Positions 12,713 to 24,229 of a stretch of 64,000 nucleotides of DNA are shown here, in pieces. Source of the DNA: Begonia masoniana (lineage: Eukaryota > Streptophyta > Magnoliopsida > Cucurbitales > Begoniaceae). The stretch spans positions 21,035,213-21,099,212 of the forward strand of contig CM039508.1 in assembly GCA_022432975.1 (NCBI GenBank). Reading direction: 5' to 3'. The stretch's first letter is position 1. Every line of letters begins with the position of its first letter. The position numbers and the translations under genes are program-made. The notes beneath the pieces were generated by a model. The model searched no databases and was not told the DNA's origin. It saw nothing but the letters and a program-made list of their open reading frames with translations.

Positions 12713-12831
12713 TGGGTGCAACACGAGGACTTCCCAAGTGGTCACCCAACTTAATACTACTCTCGCTGAAGCACTTTTAAATTCGGAATTCTGATGGGAT
12801 CCGTTGCATTAGTGCTCGTATGGAAGCACCC
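12713..12831 (-). rRNA. 5S rRNA-like copy 26
   Basis: GGGTGCTTCCATACG start; helix IV array-type and intact; GAATTCCGAATTT in helix III. Confidence 0.7.
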
Positions 12832-13224
12832 AACATTCTTCGTCCACCAATTAACTTTGTCCAATGCCCAGCGAGATCGCTGCAACCTGTTCCTCCCACG
12901 CAAGACCTCCGTGCCATTGAATTTTGCTCCATAAAACCCTCCACGCCCCACCCTCCTCCTCGGCGTCATGGCGCTTTGACCACCGCAATGCCACGCATCG
13001 ATTGCTTCCACTGCGATCGCCTTCCACTCCTAATTGACCACGACACGGATGCAAAAGTTCCATTCTCAGCCCCGAACGTCGCAATTGGCCAAAATTTTGA
13101 ATACTCAGTGCCGTAGGTGCCCAATCCGAGCCAAAAAGAACAAGGGCCACAGAAACCTAGCTTCAGCAGTTCTGCGCAGATATCCGTCACACCTAATATG
13201 GAAGTAAGTACTCGGTCGAAAAAG

Positions 13225-13343
13225 GGAGTACAACACGAGGATTTCCCAAGTGGTCGCCCAACTTAGTACTACTCCCGCTGAAGCACTTTTAACTTCGGAG
13301 TACTAATGGGATCCGGTGCATTAGTGCTCGTATGGTCGCACCC
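13225..13343 (-). rRNA. 5S rRNA-like copy 27
   Basis: Helix I mostly intact (GGGTGCGACC with GTTGTACTCCC at the 3' end); CAGCGGGAGTAG in the intermediate element. Confidence 0.72.
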
Positions 13344-13738
13344 GAAATTCTTTGTCTGCCAATTTATATTGTCTGATGCCCAGCGAGATCGCCGTAACCC
13401 ATTCCTCCCACGCAAGACCACCCGTGGCATTGAATTTTGCTCCACAAAACTCTACATGCCCCGCCCTCATCCTCGGCGTTACGGCGCTCTAACCTCCACA
13501 CTATGACGCATTGAATGCTTCCACCGCGATCACCTTCCACTCCTAATTAACCACGACACGCATGCAAAAGTTCCAATCTTGGGCCCCGAACGTCGCAATT
13601 GGCCGAAATTTTGAATACTCAACGCCGTAGGCACCCAATTCGGACCAAAAAGGGCAACGGACGTTGAAACCCATCCTCAGCTGTTCTTTACGGTTCTCTA
13701 TCGCCCCTGCTATAGAAGTAAGAACTCGGTTGATAAAA

Positions 13739-13856
13739 GGGGTGCAACACGAGGACTTCCCAAGTCGTCACCTTACTTACTACTACTCTCGCCGAAACAC
13801 TTTTAACTTCGGAGTTCTGATTGAATCCGGTGCATTAGTGCTCGTATGGTCCACCC
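13739..13856 (-). rRNA. 5S rRNA-like copy 28
   Basis: GGGTGGACC start; GTGACGACTTGG in box C; T-run interrupted (TTTTATC). Confidence 0.68.
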
Positions 13857-14252
13857 AACATTCTTCGTCCACCAATTCACTTTGTCTGATTCCCAGCAAG
13901 AATGCCGCAACCCGTTCATCCCATGCAAGACCTCCTGTGCCATTGAATTTTGCTCCACAAAACCCTCCACACCCCGCCCTCCTCCTTGGCATCATGACGC
14001 TCTGACCTCCGCACTCCTACACATCGAACGCTTCCACCGCGATCGCCTTCCACCCCTTATTGACCACGACACGCATGTAAAAGTACCATTCTTGGGCCCC
14101 GAACATCGCAATTGGCCTAAATTTTGAATATTCAGCTCCGCAGGCACCCAATCCGAGCCAAAAAGGACAAGGGCTGTTGAAACCCAGCTTCAGCTGTTTT
14201 GCGCAGATATCTGTCACCCCTGATATGGAAGTAAGTACTCGGTCGAAAAAAA

Positions 14253-14370
14253 GAGTGCAACACGAGGATTTCCCAAGTGGTCATCCAACTTAGTACTACT
14301 CTCGTCGAAGCACTTTTAACTTCGGAGTACTGATGAGATCCGGTGCATTAGTGCAAGCATGGTCGCACTC
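14253..14370 (-). rRNA. 5S rRNA-like copy 29
   Basis: GAGTGCGACCATGCTTGCAC: helix II 5' strand mutated, so the 15/64 pair is lost here. Confidence 0.68.
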
Positions 14371-14766
14371 GAAATTCTTCGTCCGCCAATTCACTTTGTC
14401 TGATGCCCAGCGAGACTGCCACAACCCGTTCCTCCCACGCAAGACCTCCCGTGCCATTGAATTTTGCTCCACAAAACTCTCCACGCACTGCCCTCATCCT
14501 CGGCGTCACGGCGCTCTAACGCCCGCACTCCCACGCATCAAACACTTCCACCGCGATCGCCTTCCACTCTTAATTGACCACGAAACGTATGCAAAAGTTC
14601 CAGTCTCAGGCCCCGACCGTTGCAATTGGCCCAAATTTTGAATACTCAGCGTCGTAGGCGCCCAATCTGGGCCCAAAAGGGCAAGGGATGTTGAAACCCA
14701 AATTCAGCTGTTCTGTGCAGTTCTCTGTTCCCCCTGATGTGGAAATAAGTACTCGGTCGAAAAAAG

Positions 14767-14883
14767 GGGTACAACACGAGGACTTCCCAAGTGGTCACCT
14801 TACTTAGTACTACTCTCGCCGAAACACTTTTAACTTTGGAGTTCTGATTGAATCTGGTGCATTAGTGTTCGTATGGTCCACCC
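14767..14883 (-). rRNA. 5S rRNA-like copy 30
   Basis: GGGTGGACC start, AAGTAAGGTGACC box C, CAGATTCAATC. Confidence 0.68.
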
Positions 14884-15278
14884 AACATTCTTCGTCAACC
14901 AATTCACTTTGTCTGATTCCCAACGAGACCGCCGCAACCCGTTCCTCCCACGCAAGACCTTCTGTGCCATTGAATTTTGCTCCACAAAACCCTCCATGCC
15001 CCGTTCTCATCCTCGATGTCATGGCGCTCTAACCTCCGCACTCCCCTACATCGAACGCTTCCACCGTGATCGCCTTCCACTCCTAATTGACCACGACACG
15101 CATGCAAAAGTTCCATTCTCGGGCCCTGATCGTCGCAATTTGCCCAAATTTTTAATACTCAGCGTCGTAGGTGCCCAATCCAGGCCAAAAAGGATAAGGG
15201 CCGTTAAAACCCAGCCTCAGCTATTCTGCGCGGATCTCTATCGCCCCTGATATGGAAGTAAGTACTCGGTCGAAAAAA

Positions 15279-15387
15279 TTGGTACAACACGAGGATTTTC
15301 CAAGTGGTCACCCAACTTAGTACAACTCTCGCCGAAACACTTTTAACTCCGGTGTTCTGATGGGATCTGGTGCATTAGTGCTCGTAT
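15279..15387 (-). pseudogene. 5S-like copy 31, split by a solo LTR
   Basis: The copy is cut near its 5' end (between GTGCTCGTAT and the rest on the plus strand) by the LTR at 15388-17340; the remaining bases GGTGCACCC are at 17346-17354. The 5-bp flanks CGTAT and TGTAT are the target duplication with one mismatch. Confidence 0.85.
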
Positions 15388-17340
15388 TGTAACACCCAAC
15401 AACTTCGGACAGGTGAACTTTCTTGTTTTTTAGTGAAATAGAATTAACTACCACTTATGTATAAATATTTTTTTCAGTTGAAATTTTGGTGCCAGAGTTT
15501 ATTCGGTTCCACTTTTATAAATATAGGTTTGGTGGCAAACTTGTAATTAAGCCTAGCTTATTAGAAGTATAAATTAAAAATAGAAATCCAAAACCCTCAC
15601 AAAAACCCCCACCAGCTGACTTTCCTCTTTCAGCCGACTCTCTCCCCTCAGCTCTCTTCTCTGTTCTTCCTCCGGCGATTAGAATATAGGATGACTTTTC
15701 AGTTAGGATTTATTGGCCACGATTTCAGAACATTTAAGATGAATTGTAACGTTGAGATGTGAAATGTCTTAGGTGGAAAAGGTTTCAAGTGAAGGCACGA
15801 CTTTGCTAAGGAGACCAGGTAAGTGAGTGTGTTAAGATTTCCAGCCATTAGGGCTCTACATCACAAGGGTAGTAGGTTGAGTTTGCTTCTGATTTTCGGT
15901 TATGTTTGAGAAGTAGCCTGTTTTAGTAAAATGTTAGAATAGTGTATGCTCTGTTTTCTAGTGAATGATTCCTTCCGTGGTCTCATGTTTTGAGTGTGTT
16001 TATGTTCATGCATCATGATTTATTTTCCGAGTACACGAAAATGTTTTACACGCATACTCCTTTATTGATGAAACAAGAAAATGAAATGTATGAAACCTCG
16101 ATTAAGTGAGAGTTGGGGGGGCGGCTTGGCCATGTCACTGTCCAGGGATGGACCGTGATTTCTGCTCGAAAAGGCTATGTACACGCACTCTACCTACCCC
16201 CCCTTCGGCACAAACTCTTCCTTAATCCACGATATGTAAATGATGAACAAGAACAGAAAAAGAACAAAAATGAGTAAACGAATATGCATATAACAAGAAA
16301 TGTGTGAGATAAGAATATGATTGTGATTTCTTCCAAGGCATGCCTTCATGAATATATATTAGTACATTGCACCCCTTACTAAGCATTAGGCTTATAGTAT
16401 GAACCTTATGATGTAGGTGACGAAATAGCAGGTGAGGACTCCAATCTGGATGGAAATGCTTAGCTCTGGTTGCTGGATGGTGCTCATGGTGATGATTTGT
16501 GGTTGGAAAGCAGATTTGACCCGTAGGGTGTTACTCTTAGTATGTATTAGTAACATTTATGATAATGAAATATAAGTAAACTAAGATTTTCTTATAATGA
16601 TGGATGTTGGGGTTTTCTAGTACAATTTCATGTTTTAAAAGGATTTTAAGACTAAAGATTTTCTGTTTTCTTTAAGTCTTCCGCTACACATGTTTAAGTT
16701 TTATGAGTAAAATAGTTTTCATTTGAAATGAGATGTAAAAGAGTTTAAGTAGTCAGTGGACAAAAGAGTCTGTGGACGAGTTAATCTAAGTCGTCTGTGG
16801 ACACTGGAGTCTGTGGACGAATACGTTTAAATAAGTCTGTGAACGCTGGTCCGTGGACGATGAGTCTATGTAACCCGTGGACATTACAGTCACGTGGCCC
16901 GTGGACATTAAAGTCACGTGGCTCGAGGACGATAGAAGATATTATGAACGTTAAAATTTGTTGTCCATAGTAAGTAGTCATGTGGACCGCGGACATTAAA
17001 GTCACGTGGTCTGTGGGCAATAAAGTTTAGTTAAGCATTCTGGCAGAGGAAGTCAGACGTCAACGCTACCTTCTGTTTTCAAACGTCCACGCTGCCTTCT
17101 GTTTTTTTTTTTACGTCCACGCTGCCTCAAGTTTCTGTTATCTTTTTGTCTGTTATAACGTCTACCGCTACTGTTTAAATTGATGAAACCCGAGAGGGAA
17201 AAATACTATTCCTTCAACGTAACCTGATATGAAAGGGGTCGAGTTCTGAAAATTTAAGGTTTTTAGTTTGATGCTCTTTTAAACGTTCACGAGTTTTATT
17301 TACACACATATATATAAATCTTTAGATTCGGGTTGTTACA
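15388..17340 (+). mobile_element. Solo LTR, Ty3/gypsy type
   Basis: Starts TGTAACACCC, ends GGTTGTTACA (1953 bp), TG...CA ends, flanked by CGTAT (15383-15387) and TGTAT (17341-17345). No internal domain, so recombination between two LTRs left one. The orientation follows from the shared layout. Predicted middle leader exon 15773-15818, donor CCAG/GTAAGTG at 15819, acceptor GATGTAG/GTGA ending 16416. A donor-side motif (15856-15868) is complementary at 12 of 13 bases to the acceptor motif (16404-16416). A minisatellite with CACGTG sites occupies about 16756-17030. The clade is inferred from resemblance to the LTRs with gag/pol elsewhere in this window. Confidence 0.9.
16756..17030 (+). repeat. 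Minisatellite with CACGTG (G-box) sites in solo LTR
   Basis: Imperfect repeats built on GTGGAC(G/A) and TAAAGTCACGTGG. At least three exact CACGTG palindromes occur in the 16890-17010 stretch. CACGTG is the plant G-box bound by bZIP/bHLH factors; activity here is not shown. Confidence 0.75.
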
Positions 17341-17692
17341 TGTATGGTGCACCCAACATTCTTTATCCACCAATTCACTTTGTCTGATGCCCAGCGAGAT
17401 CGCCGCAACCCGTTCCTCCAACGCAAGACCTCCTGTGCCATTGAATTTTGCTCCACAAATCCCTCCACGCGCCACCCTCCTCCTCGGCGTCACGGCGCTC
17501 TGATCTCCACATTCCCACGCATCGAACGCTTCCACCGCGATTGTCTTCCACCCTTAATTAACCACGACACGCATGAAAAAGTTCCATTCTCGGGCCCCGA
17601 ACGTCGCAATTGGACTAAATTTTCAATACTCAGCTGTTCTGCGCAGATCTCTGTCGCCCCTGATATGGAAGTAAGTACTCGGTCGAAAAAAG

Positions 17693-17810
17693 GGGTGCAA
17701 CTTAAGGATTTCCCAAGTGGTCACCCAACTTAGTACAACTCTCGCCGAATCACTTTTAATTTCAGAGTTCTGATGGGATACGGTGCATTAGTGCTCGTAT
17801 GGTCGCACCA
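17693..17810 (-). rRNA. 5S rRNA-like copy 32
   Basis: TGGTGCGACC start; CCTTAAGTTGCACCCC 3' end; array-type helix IV kept. Confidence 0.72.
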
Positions 17811-18205
17811 AACATTATTTGTCTACCAATTCACTTTGTCTGATGGCCGGCGAGACCGCCGCAACCCGTTCCTCCCACGCAAGAACTCCCGTGCCATTGA
17901 ATTTTGCTCCATAAAACCCTCCACGCTTTACCCTTCTCCTCGACGTCATGGCACTCTGACCTCCGTACTCCCACGCATCGAATGCTTCCACCGCGATCGC
18001 CTTCCACTCCTAATTGACCACGACACGCATGTAAAAGCTCCATTCTCGAACCCCGAACGTCGCAATTGGCCCAAATTTTGAATACTCAGCGCCGTAGGTG
18101 CCCAATCCGGGCCAAAAAGGGCAAGGGACGTTGAAACCCAGCCTCAGCTGTTCTGTGCGGATCTCTGTCGCACCAGATATAGAAGTAAGTACTCGGTCGA
18201 AAAAA

Positions 18206-18324
18206 TGGGTGGAACACGAGCACTTCCCAAGTGGTCACCTTACTTAGTGCTACTCTCGCCGAAGCACTTTTAACTTCGAAGTTCTGATGGGATCCGGTGC
18301 ATTAGTGCTCGTATGGTCGCACCC
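18206..18324 (-). rRNA. 5S rRNA-like copy 33
   Basis: Array-type helices I and II; GTGTTCCACCC 3' end; AAGTAAGGTGACC box C. Duplicated at 21168. Confidence 0.72.
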
Positions 18325-18720
18325 AAAATTCTTCGTCCACTAATTCACTTTGTCGGATGGCCAGGGAGACCGCCACAACTCGTTTCTCCTATGCAAGACC
18401 TCCCGTGTCATTGAATTTTGCTCCATAAAACCCTCCAAGCCCCTCCCTCCTCCTTGGCATCACGGCGCTCTGACCTCCACACTCCCACGCATCGAATGCT
18501 TCCAACGCGATCGCCTTGCACTCCTTATTGACCACGACACGCATGCAAAAGTTTCATTCTCGAGCCCTGAACGTCACAATTGGCCTAAATTTTGAATACT
18601 CAGCGCCGCAGGCATCCAATCCGAGCCAAAAAAGGACAAGGGCCGCTAAAACCCAACTTCAGCTGTTCTGCGCGGAATCTCCGTCAACCCTAATATGGAA
18701 TAAGTACTTCGTCGAAAAAA

Positions 18721-18838
18721 GGGGTGCAGCAAGAGGATTTCCCAACGTGGTCACCCAATTTAGTACTACTTCACCAAAGCACTTTAACTTCGGAGTACTG
18801 ATGGGATTCGGTGCATTAGTTCTCATATGGTCGCACCC
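18721..18838 (-). rRNA. 5S rRNA-like copy 34
   Basis: Several single-base indels relative to its duplicate at 21679 (for example TTAAAGTGC, one A short). Confidence 0.7.
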
Positions 18839-19233
18839 AAAATTCTTCGTCCACCAATTCACTTTGTCTGATGCCCAGCGAGACCGCTGCAACCCGTTCT
18901 TCCCACGCAAGAACTCCCGTGCCATTGAATTTGCTCCACAAAACTCTCCGACGCCCCGCCCTCATCCTCGGCGTCACGGCGCTCTAACCTCCACACTCCG
19001 ACGCATTGAACGCTTTCACCCGCGATCGCCTTCCACTCCTAATTAATCACGACATGCATTCAAAAGCTCCATTCTCGGGCCCCGAAGATCGCAATTGTTC
19101 AAATTTTCAATACTCAGCGCCGTAGGCCGCCCAATCTGGGCCAAAAGGACAGGGCCGCTGAAATCCAGCTTCAGCTGTTCTGCGCGGATCTCTGTCGCTC
19201 CTGATATGGAACTAAGTACTCGGTCGAAAAAAA

Positions 19234-19350
19234 GGGGTGCAACACGAGGACTTCCCAAGTGGTCAACCAAGTTAGTTCATTTCTCGCTGAAGCACTTTTA
19301 ATTTCGTAGTTCTGATGGGATCCGTGAATTAGTGCTCGTATTGTCCACCC
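19234..19350 (-). rRNA. 5S rRNA-like copy 35
   Basis: GGGTGGACAATACG start and AACTTGGTTGACC box C; CACGGATCC is one base short. Duplicate at 22193. Confidence 0.68.
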
Positions 19351-19730
19351 AACATTCTTCGTCCACCAATTCACTTTGTCCGATGCCCTGCGAACTGCCG
19401 CAACCCGTTCCTCCCACACAAGATTTCCCGTGCCACTAAATTTGCTCCACAAAACCTCCATGCCCCGCCCTCCTCCGCGCTCTGACCTCCGCACTCCCAC
19501 GCATCGAATGCTTCCATCGCGATCTTCTTCCACTCCTAATTGACCACGACACGCATGCAAAAATTTCATTTTCGGTCCCGAACGTCGTATATTGGGCCCA
19601 AATTTTGAATACTAGCGCGGTAGGCGCCTAATCCGGGCCAAAAAGTACAAGGGCCGCTAAAACCCAGCCTTAGCTGTTCTGCGAAGATATTCGGCTCCCC
19701 TAATATGGATTAAGTACTCGATCGAAAAAA

Positions 19731-19848
19731 GGGGTGCAACACAGAACTTCCAAAGTGGTCACCCAACTTAGTACTACTACCGCCGAAACACTTATAACTT
19801 CGAAGTTCTGATGGGATCCGGTGCATTAGTGCTCGTATGGTCGCACCA
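19731..19848 (-). rRNA. 5S rRNA-like copy 36
   Basis: GGTGCGACC start is short by one base; CTTTGGAAGTTCTGTGTTGC has lost bases relative to copy 42. Confidence 0.68.
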
Positions 19849-20247
19849 ACCAAGTCATTTCTTCGTCACCAATTCACATTGTCTGATTCCCAGCGAGACC
19901 GACGCAATCCGTTCCTCCCACGCAAGACCTCCCGTGCCATTGAATTTTCTCCACAAAACCCTCCACGCCCCGCCCTCCTCCTCGGCGTCACGGCGCTCTG
20001 ACCTCCGCACTCCCACGGATCGAACGCTTCCACCGCGATCGCCTTCCACTTCTTATTGACCACGACACGCATTCAAAAGTTCCATTCTCGGGCCCCGAAG
20101 ATCGCAATTTGTTCAAATTTTCAATACTCAGCGCCGTAGGCGCCCAATCTGGGCCAAAAAGGACAAGGGCCGCTGAAACCCAGCCTCAGCTGTTCTGCGC
20201 GGATCTCTGTCGCCCCAGATATGAAAGTAAGTACTCGGTCGAAAAAA

Positions 20248-20362
20248 GGGGTGCAACACGAGGACTTCCCAAGTGGTCAACCAAGTTAGTTCATTTCTCG
20301 CTGAAGCACTTTTAATTTCGTAGTTCTGATGGGATCCGGTGCATTAGTGCTCGTATGGTCCA
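20248..20362 (-). rRNA. 5S rRNA-like copy 37 with deleted upstream flank
   Basis: The 5S 5' end runs into CACAAAACCCTCC, skipping about 120 bp of spacer; the last few 5' bases of the 5S are missing. AACTTGGTTGACC box C. Confidence 0.7.
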
Positions 20363-20656
20363 CAAAACCCTCCATGCCCCGCCCTCCTCCTCGGCGTCAC
20401 GGCGCTCTGACCTCCGCACTCCCACGGATCGAACGCTTCCACCGCGATCGCCTTCCACTTCTTATTGACCACGACACGCATTCAAAAGTTCCATTCTCGG
20501 GCCCCTTATGTCGCAATTTTCTCAAATTTTCAATACTCAGCGCCGTAGGCACCCAATCCAAGCCAAAAAAGGCAAGGGACGCTAAAACCCAGTCTCAGCT
20601 GTTCTGCGCGGATCTCTGTCGCCCCAGATATGAAAGTAAGTACTCGGTCGAAAAAA

Positions 20657-20775
20657 GGGGTGCAACACGAGAACTTCCAAAGTGGTCACCCAACTTAGTA
20701 CTACTCTCGCCGAAACACTTTTAATTTCGGAGTTCGGATGGAATCCGGTGCATTAGTGCTCGTATGGTCGCACCC
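20657..20775 (-). rRNA. 5S rRNA-like copy 38
   Basis: Helix I and both strands of helix II array-type; helix IV has CCACTTTGGAAG; GATTCCATCCGAAC. Confidence 0.74.
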
Positions 20776-21167
20776 AACATTCTTCGTCCGCCAATTCACT
20801 TTGTCTGATGCCCAGCGAGACCGCCGCAACCCGTTCCTCCCACGCAAGACCTCCCGTGCCATTGAATTTCGCTCCACAAAACCCTCCATGCCCCGCCCTC
20901 CTCCTCGGCGTCACGGCGCTCTGACCTCCGCACTCCCACGGATCGAACGCTTCCCACGCGATCGCCTTCCACTCCTAATTGACCACGACACGCATGTAAA
21001 GCTCCATCTCGAACCCCGAACGTCGCAATTGGCCCAAATTTTGAATACTCAGCGCCGTAGGTGCCCAATCCGGGCCAAAAGGGCAAGGGACGTTGAAACC
21101 CAGCCTCAGCTGTTCTGTGCGGATCTCTGTCGCACCAGATATAGAAGTAAGTACTCGGTCGAAAAAA

Positions 21168-21284
21168 TGGGGGAACACGAGCACTTCCCAAGTGGTCACC
21201 TTACTTAGTGCTACTCTCGCCGAAGCACTTTTAACTTCGAAGTTCTGATGGGATCGGTGCATTAGTGCTCGTATGGTCGCACCC
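21168..21284 (-). rRNA. 5S rRNA-like copy 39
   Basis: Duplicate of copy 33 (offset about 2962), one base shorter in CACCGATCCC and in the 3' end. Confidence 0.7.
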
Positions 21285-21678
21285 AAAATTCTCGTCCACT
21301 AATTCACTTTGTCGGATGGCCAGGGAGGACCGCCACAACTCGTTTCTCCTATGCAGACCTCCCGTGTCATTGAATTTTGCTCCATAAAACCCTCCAAGCC
21401 CCTCCCTCCTCCTTGGCATCACGGCGCTCTGACCTCCACACTCCCACGCATCGAATGCTTCCAACGCGATCGCCTTGCACTCCTTATTGACCACGACACG
21501 CATGCAAAAGTTTCATTCTCGAGCCCTGAACGTCACAATTGGCCTAAATTTTGAATACTCAGCGCCGCAGGCATCCAATCCGAGCCAAAAAGGACAAGGG
21601 CCGCTAAAACCCAACTTCAGCTGTTCTGCGCGGATCTCCGTCACCCCTAATATGGAAGTAAGTACTCGGTCGAAAAAA

Positions 21679-21797
21679 GGGGTGCAGCAAGAGGATTTCC
21701 CACGTGGTCACCCAATTTAGTACTACTTTCACCAAAGCACTTTTAACTTCGGAGTACTGATGGGATTCGGTGCATTAGTTCTCATATGGTCGCACCC
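21679..21797 (-). rRNA. 5S rRNA-like copy 40
   Basis: GGTGAAAGTAG intermediate element; CTTGCTGCACCCC 3' end. Full-length counterpart of copy 34. Confidence 0.72.
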
Positions 21798-22192
21798 AAA
21801 ATTCTTCGTCCACCAATTCACTTTGTCTGATGCCCAGCGAGACCGCTGCAACCCGTTCTTCCCACGCAAGAACTCCCGTGCCATTGAATTTTGCTCCACA
21901 AAACTCTCCACGCCCCGCCCTCATCCTCGGCGTCACGGCGCTCTAACCTCCACACTCCGACGCATTGAACGCTTTCACCGCGATCGCCTTCCACTCCTAA
22001 TTAATCACGACATGCATTCAAAAGCTCCATTCTCGGGCCCCGAAGATCGCAATTTGTTCAAATTTTCAATACTCAGCGCCGTAGGCGCCCAATCTGGGCC
22101 AAAAAGGACAAGGGCCGCTGAAATCCAGCTTCAGCTGTTCTGCGCGGATCTCTGTCGCTCCTGATATGGAACTAAGTACTCGGTCGAAAAAA

Positions 22193-22310
22193 GGGGTGCA
22201 ACACGAGGACTTCCCAAGTGGTCAACCAAGTTAGTTCATTTCTCGCTGAAGCACTTTTAATTTCGTAGTTCTGATGGGATCCGGTGAATTAGTGCTCGTA
22301 TTGTCCACCC
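22193..22310 (-). rRNA. 5S rRNA-like copy 41
   Basis: GGGTGGACAATACG start; AGCGAGAAATGAAC replaces the usual GCGAGAGTAGTAC, weakening the stem. Confidence 0.68.
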
Positions 22311-22697
22311 AACATTCTTCGTCCACCAATTCACTTTGTCCGATGCCCTGCGAGACTGCCGCAACCCGTTCCTCCCACACAAGATTTCCCGTGCCACTAA
22401 ATTTTGCTCCACAAAACCCTCCATGCCCCGCCCTCCTCCTCGGCGCTCTGACCTCCGCACTCCCACGCATCGAATGCTTCCATCGCGATCTTCTTCCACT
22501 CCTAATTGACCACGACACGCATGCAAAAATTTCATTTTCGGGTCCCGAACGTCGTAATTGGCCCAAATTTTGAATACTTAGCGCGGTAGGCGCCTAATCC
22601 GGGCCAAAAAGTACAAGGGCCGCTAAAACCCAGCCTTAGCTGTTCTGCGAAGATATTCGTCTCCCCTAATATGGATGTAAGTACTCGATCGAAAAAA

Positions 22698-22816
22698 GGG
22701 GTGCAACACGAGAACTTCCAAAGTGGTCACCCAACTTAGTACTACTACCGCCGAAACACTTATAACTTCGAAGTTCTGATGGGATCCGGTGCATTAGTGC
22801 TCGTATGGTCGCACCC
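22698..22816 (-). rRNA. 5S rRNA-like copy 42
   Basis: Array-type helices I and II; GGCGGTAGTAGTAC; box A GTTATAAGTGTTTCGG. Confidence 0.74.
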
Positions 22817-23210
22817 AACATTCTTCGTCCACCAATTCACATTGTCTGATTCCCAGCGAGACCGACGCAATCCGTTCCTCCCACGCAAGACCTCCCGTGC
22901 CATTGAATTTTGCTCCACAAAACCCTCCACGCCTGCCCTCATCCTCGGCGTCATGACGCTCTTACCTCCGCACTCCCACGGATCGAACGCTTCCACCGTG
23001 ATCGCCTTCCACTTCTTATTGACCACGACACGCATTCAAAAGTTCCATTCTCGGGCCCCTTATGTCGCAATTTTCTCAAATTTTCAATACTCAGCGCCGT
23101 AGGCACCCAATCCAAGCCAAAAAAGGCAAGGGACGCTAAAACCCAGTCTCAGCTGTTCTGCGCGGATCTCTGTCGCCCCAGATATGAAAGTAAGTACTCG
23201 GTCGAAAAAA

Positions 23211-23329
23211 GGGATGCAACACGAGGACTTCCCAAGTGTTCACCCAACTTAGTACTACTCTCGTCGAAGCACTTTTAATTTCGGAGTTCGGATGGAATCC
23301 GGTGCATTAGTGCTCGTATGGTCGCACCC
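23211..23329 (-). rRNA. 5S rRNA-like copy 43
   Basis: Helix I changed only at GTTGCATCCC; helix II array-type pair intact; GTGAACACTTGGG in box C. Confidence 0.74.
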
Positions 23330-23725
23330 AACATTCTTCGTCCACCAATTCACTTTGTCTGATGCCCAGCAAGACAGGCGCAACCCGTTCCTCCCACGCA
23401 AGACCTCCCGTGCCATTGAATTTTTCTCCACAAAACCCTCCACGCCCCGCCCTCCTCCTCGGCGTCACGGCGCTATAACCTCCATACTCGCACGCATCGA
23501 ACGCTTCCACCCCGATCACCTTCCACTCCAAATTGACCACGCCACACGTGCAAAAGTTCCCTTCTCGGGCCCCGAACGTCGCAATTGGCCCAAATTTAAA
23601 AATACTCAGCGCCGAAGGCGCTCAATCCGGGCCAAAAAGGACATGGGCCGCTGAAACCCAGCCTCAGCTGTTCTGCGCGGATCTCCATTGCCCTTGATAT
23701 GGAAGTTAGAACTCGATCAAAAAAA

Positions 23726-23843
23726 CGTGTGCAACACGAGAACTTCCCAAGTGGTCACCCAACTTAGTACTACTCTCGCCGAAACACTTTTAATTTCGGA
23801 GTTCTGATAGGATCCGGTGCATTAGTGCTCGTATGGTCACACC
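23726..23843 (-). rRNA. 5S rRNA-like copy 44
   Basis: TGGTGTGACC start and GTTGCACACG 3' end break helix I; helix IV array-type and intact. Confidence 0.7.
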
Positions 23844-24229
23844 AAACATTTTTCGTCCACCAATACACTTTGTCCATTGCCCAGCGAGACCGCCGCAACC
23901 CGTTCCTCCCACGCAAGTCGTCCCGTCCCATTGAATTTTGCTCAACAAAACCCTCTACGCCCCGCCCTCCTCCTCGGCGTCACGGCGCTCTGACCTCCGC
24001 ACTCCCACGTATCGAACGCTTCCACCGCGATCGCCTTCCACCCTAATTGACCATGAAAAAGTTCTATTCTCGGGCTCCGAACGTCGTAATTGGCCATAAT
24101 TTTCAATATTCAGCGCCGTAGGCGCCCAATCCGAGCCAAAAAGGGCAAGAGATGTTGAAACCCAGCCTCAGCTGTTCTGCGCAGATCTCTGTTGCCCCAG
24201 ATATGGAAGTAAGTACTCGGTCGAAAAAA

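Larger units (their letters stand above)
1..15387 (-). repeat. 5S-rRNA-like tandem array, first block
   Basis: Head-to-tail units of about 515 bp. Each holds a 5S-like segment (minus strand), a T-run of 5-8 at its 3' end that fits a Pol III terminator, and a GC-rich spacer of about 400 bp. The window opens inside a spacer. About 31 5S-like segments lie in this block. Spacers are as well conserved as the 5S parts, so the whole unit was amplified. Upstream of the 5S start I see no TATA-like box near -28. Every unit shares the same set of departures from the usual plant 5S, pointing to one variant founder. Block 2 continues at 17341 after an LTR insertion. Confidence 0.9.
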
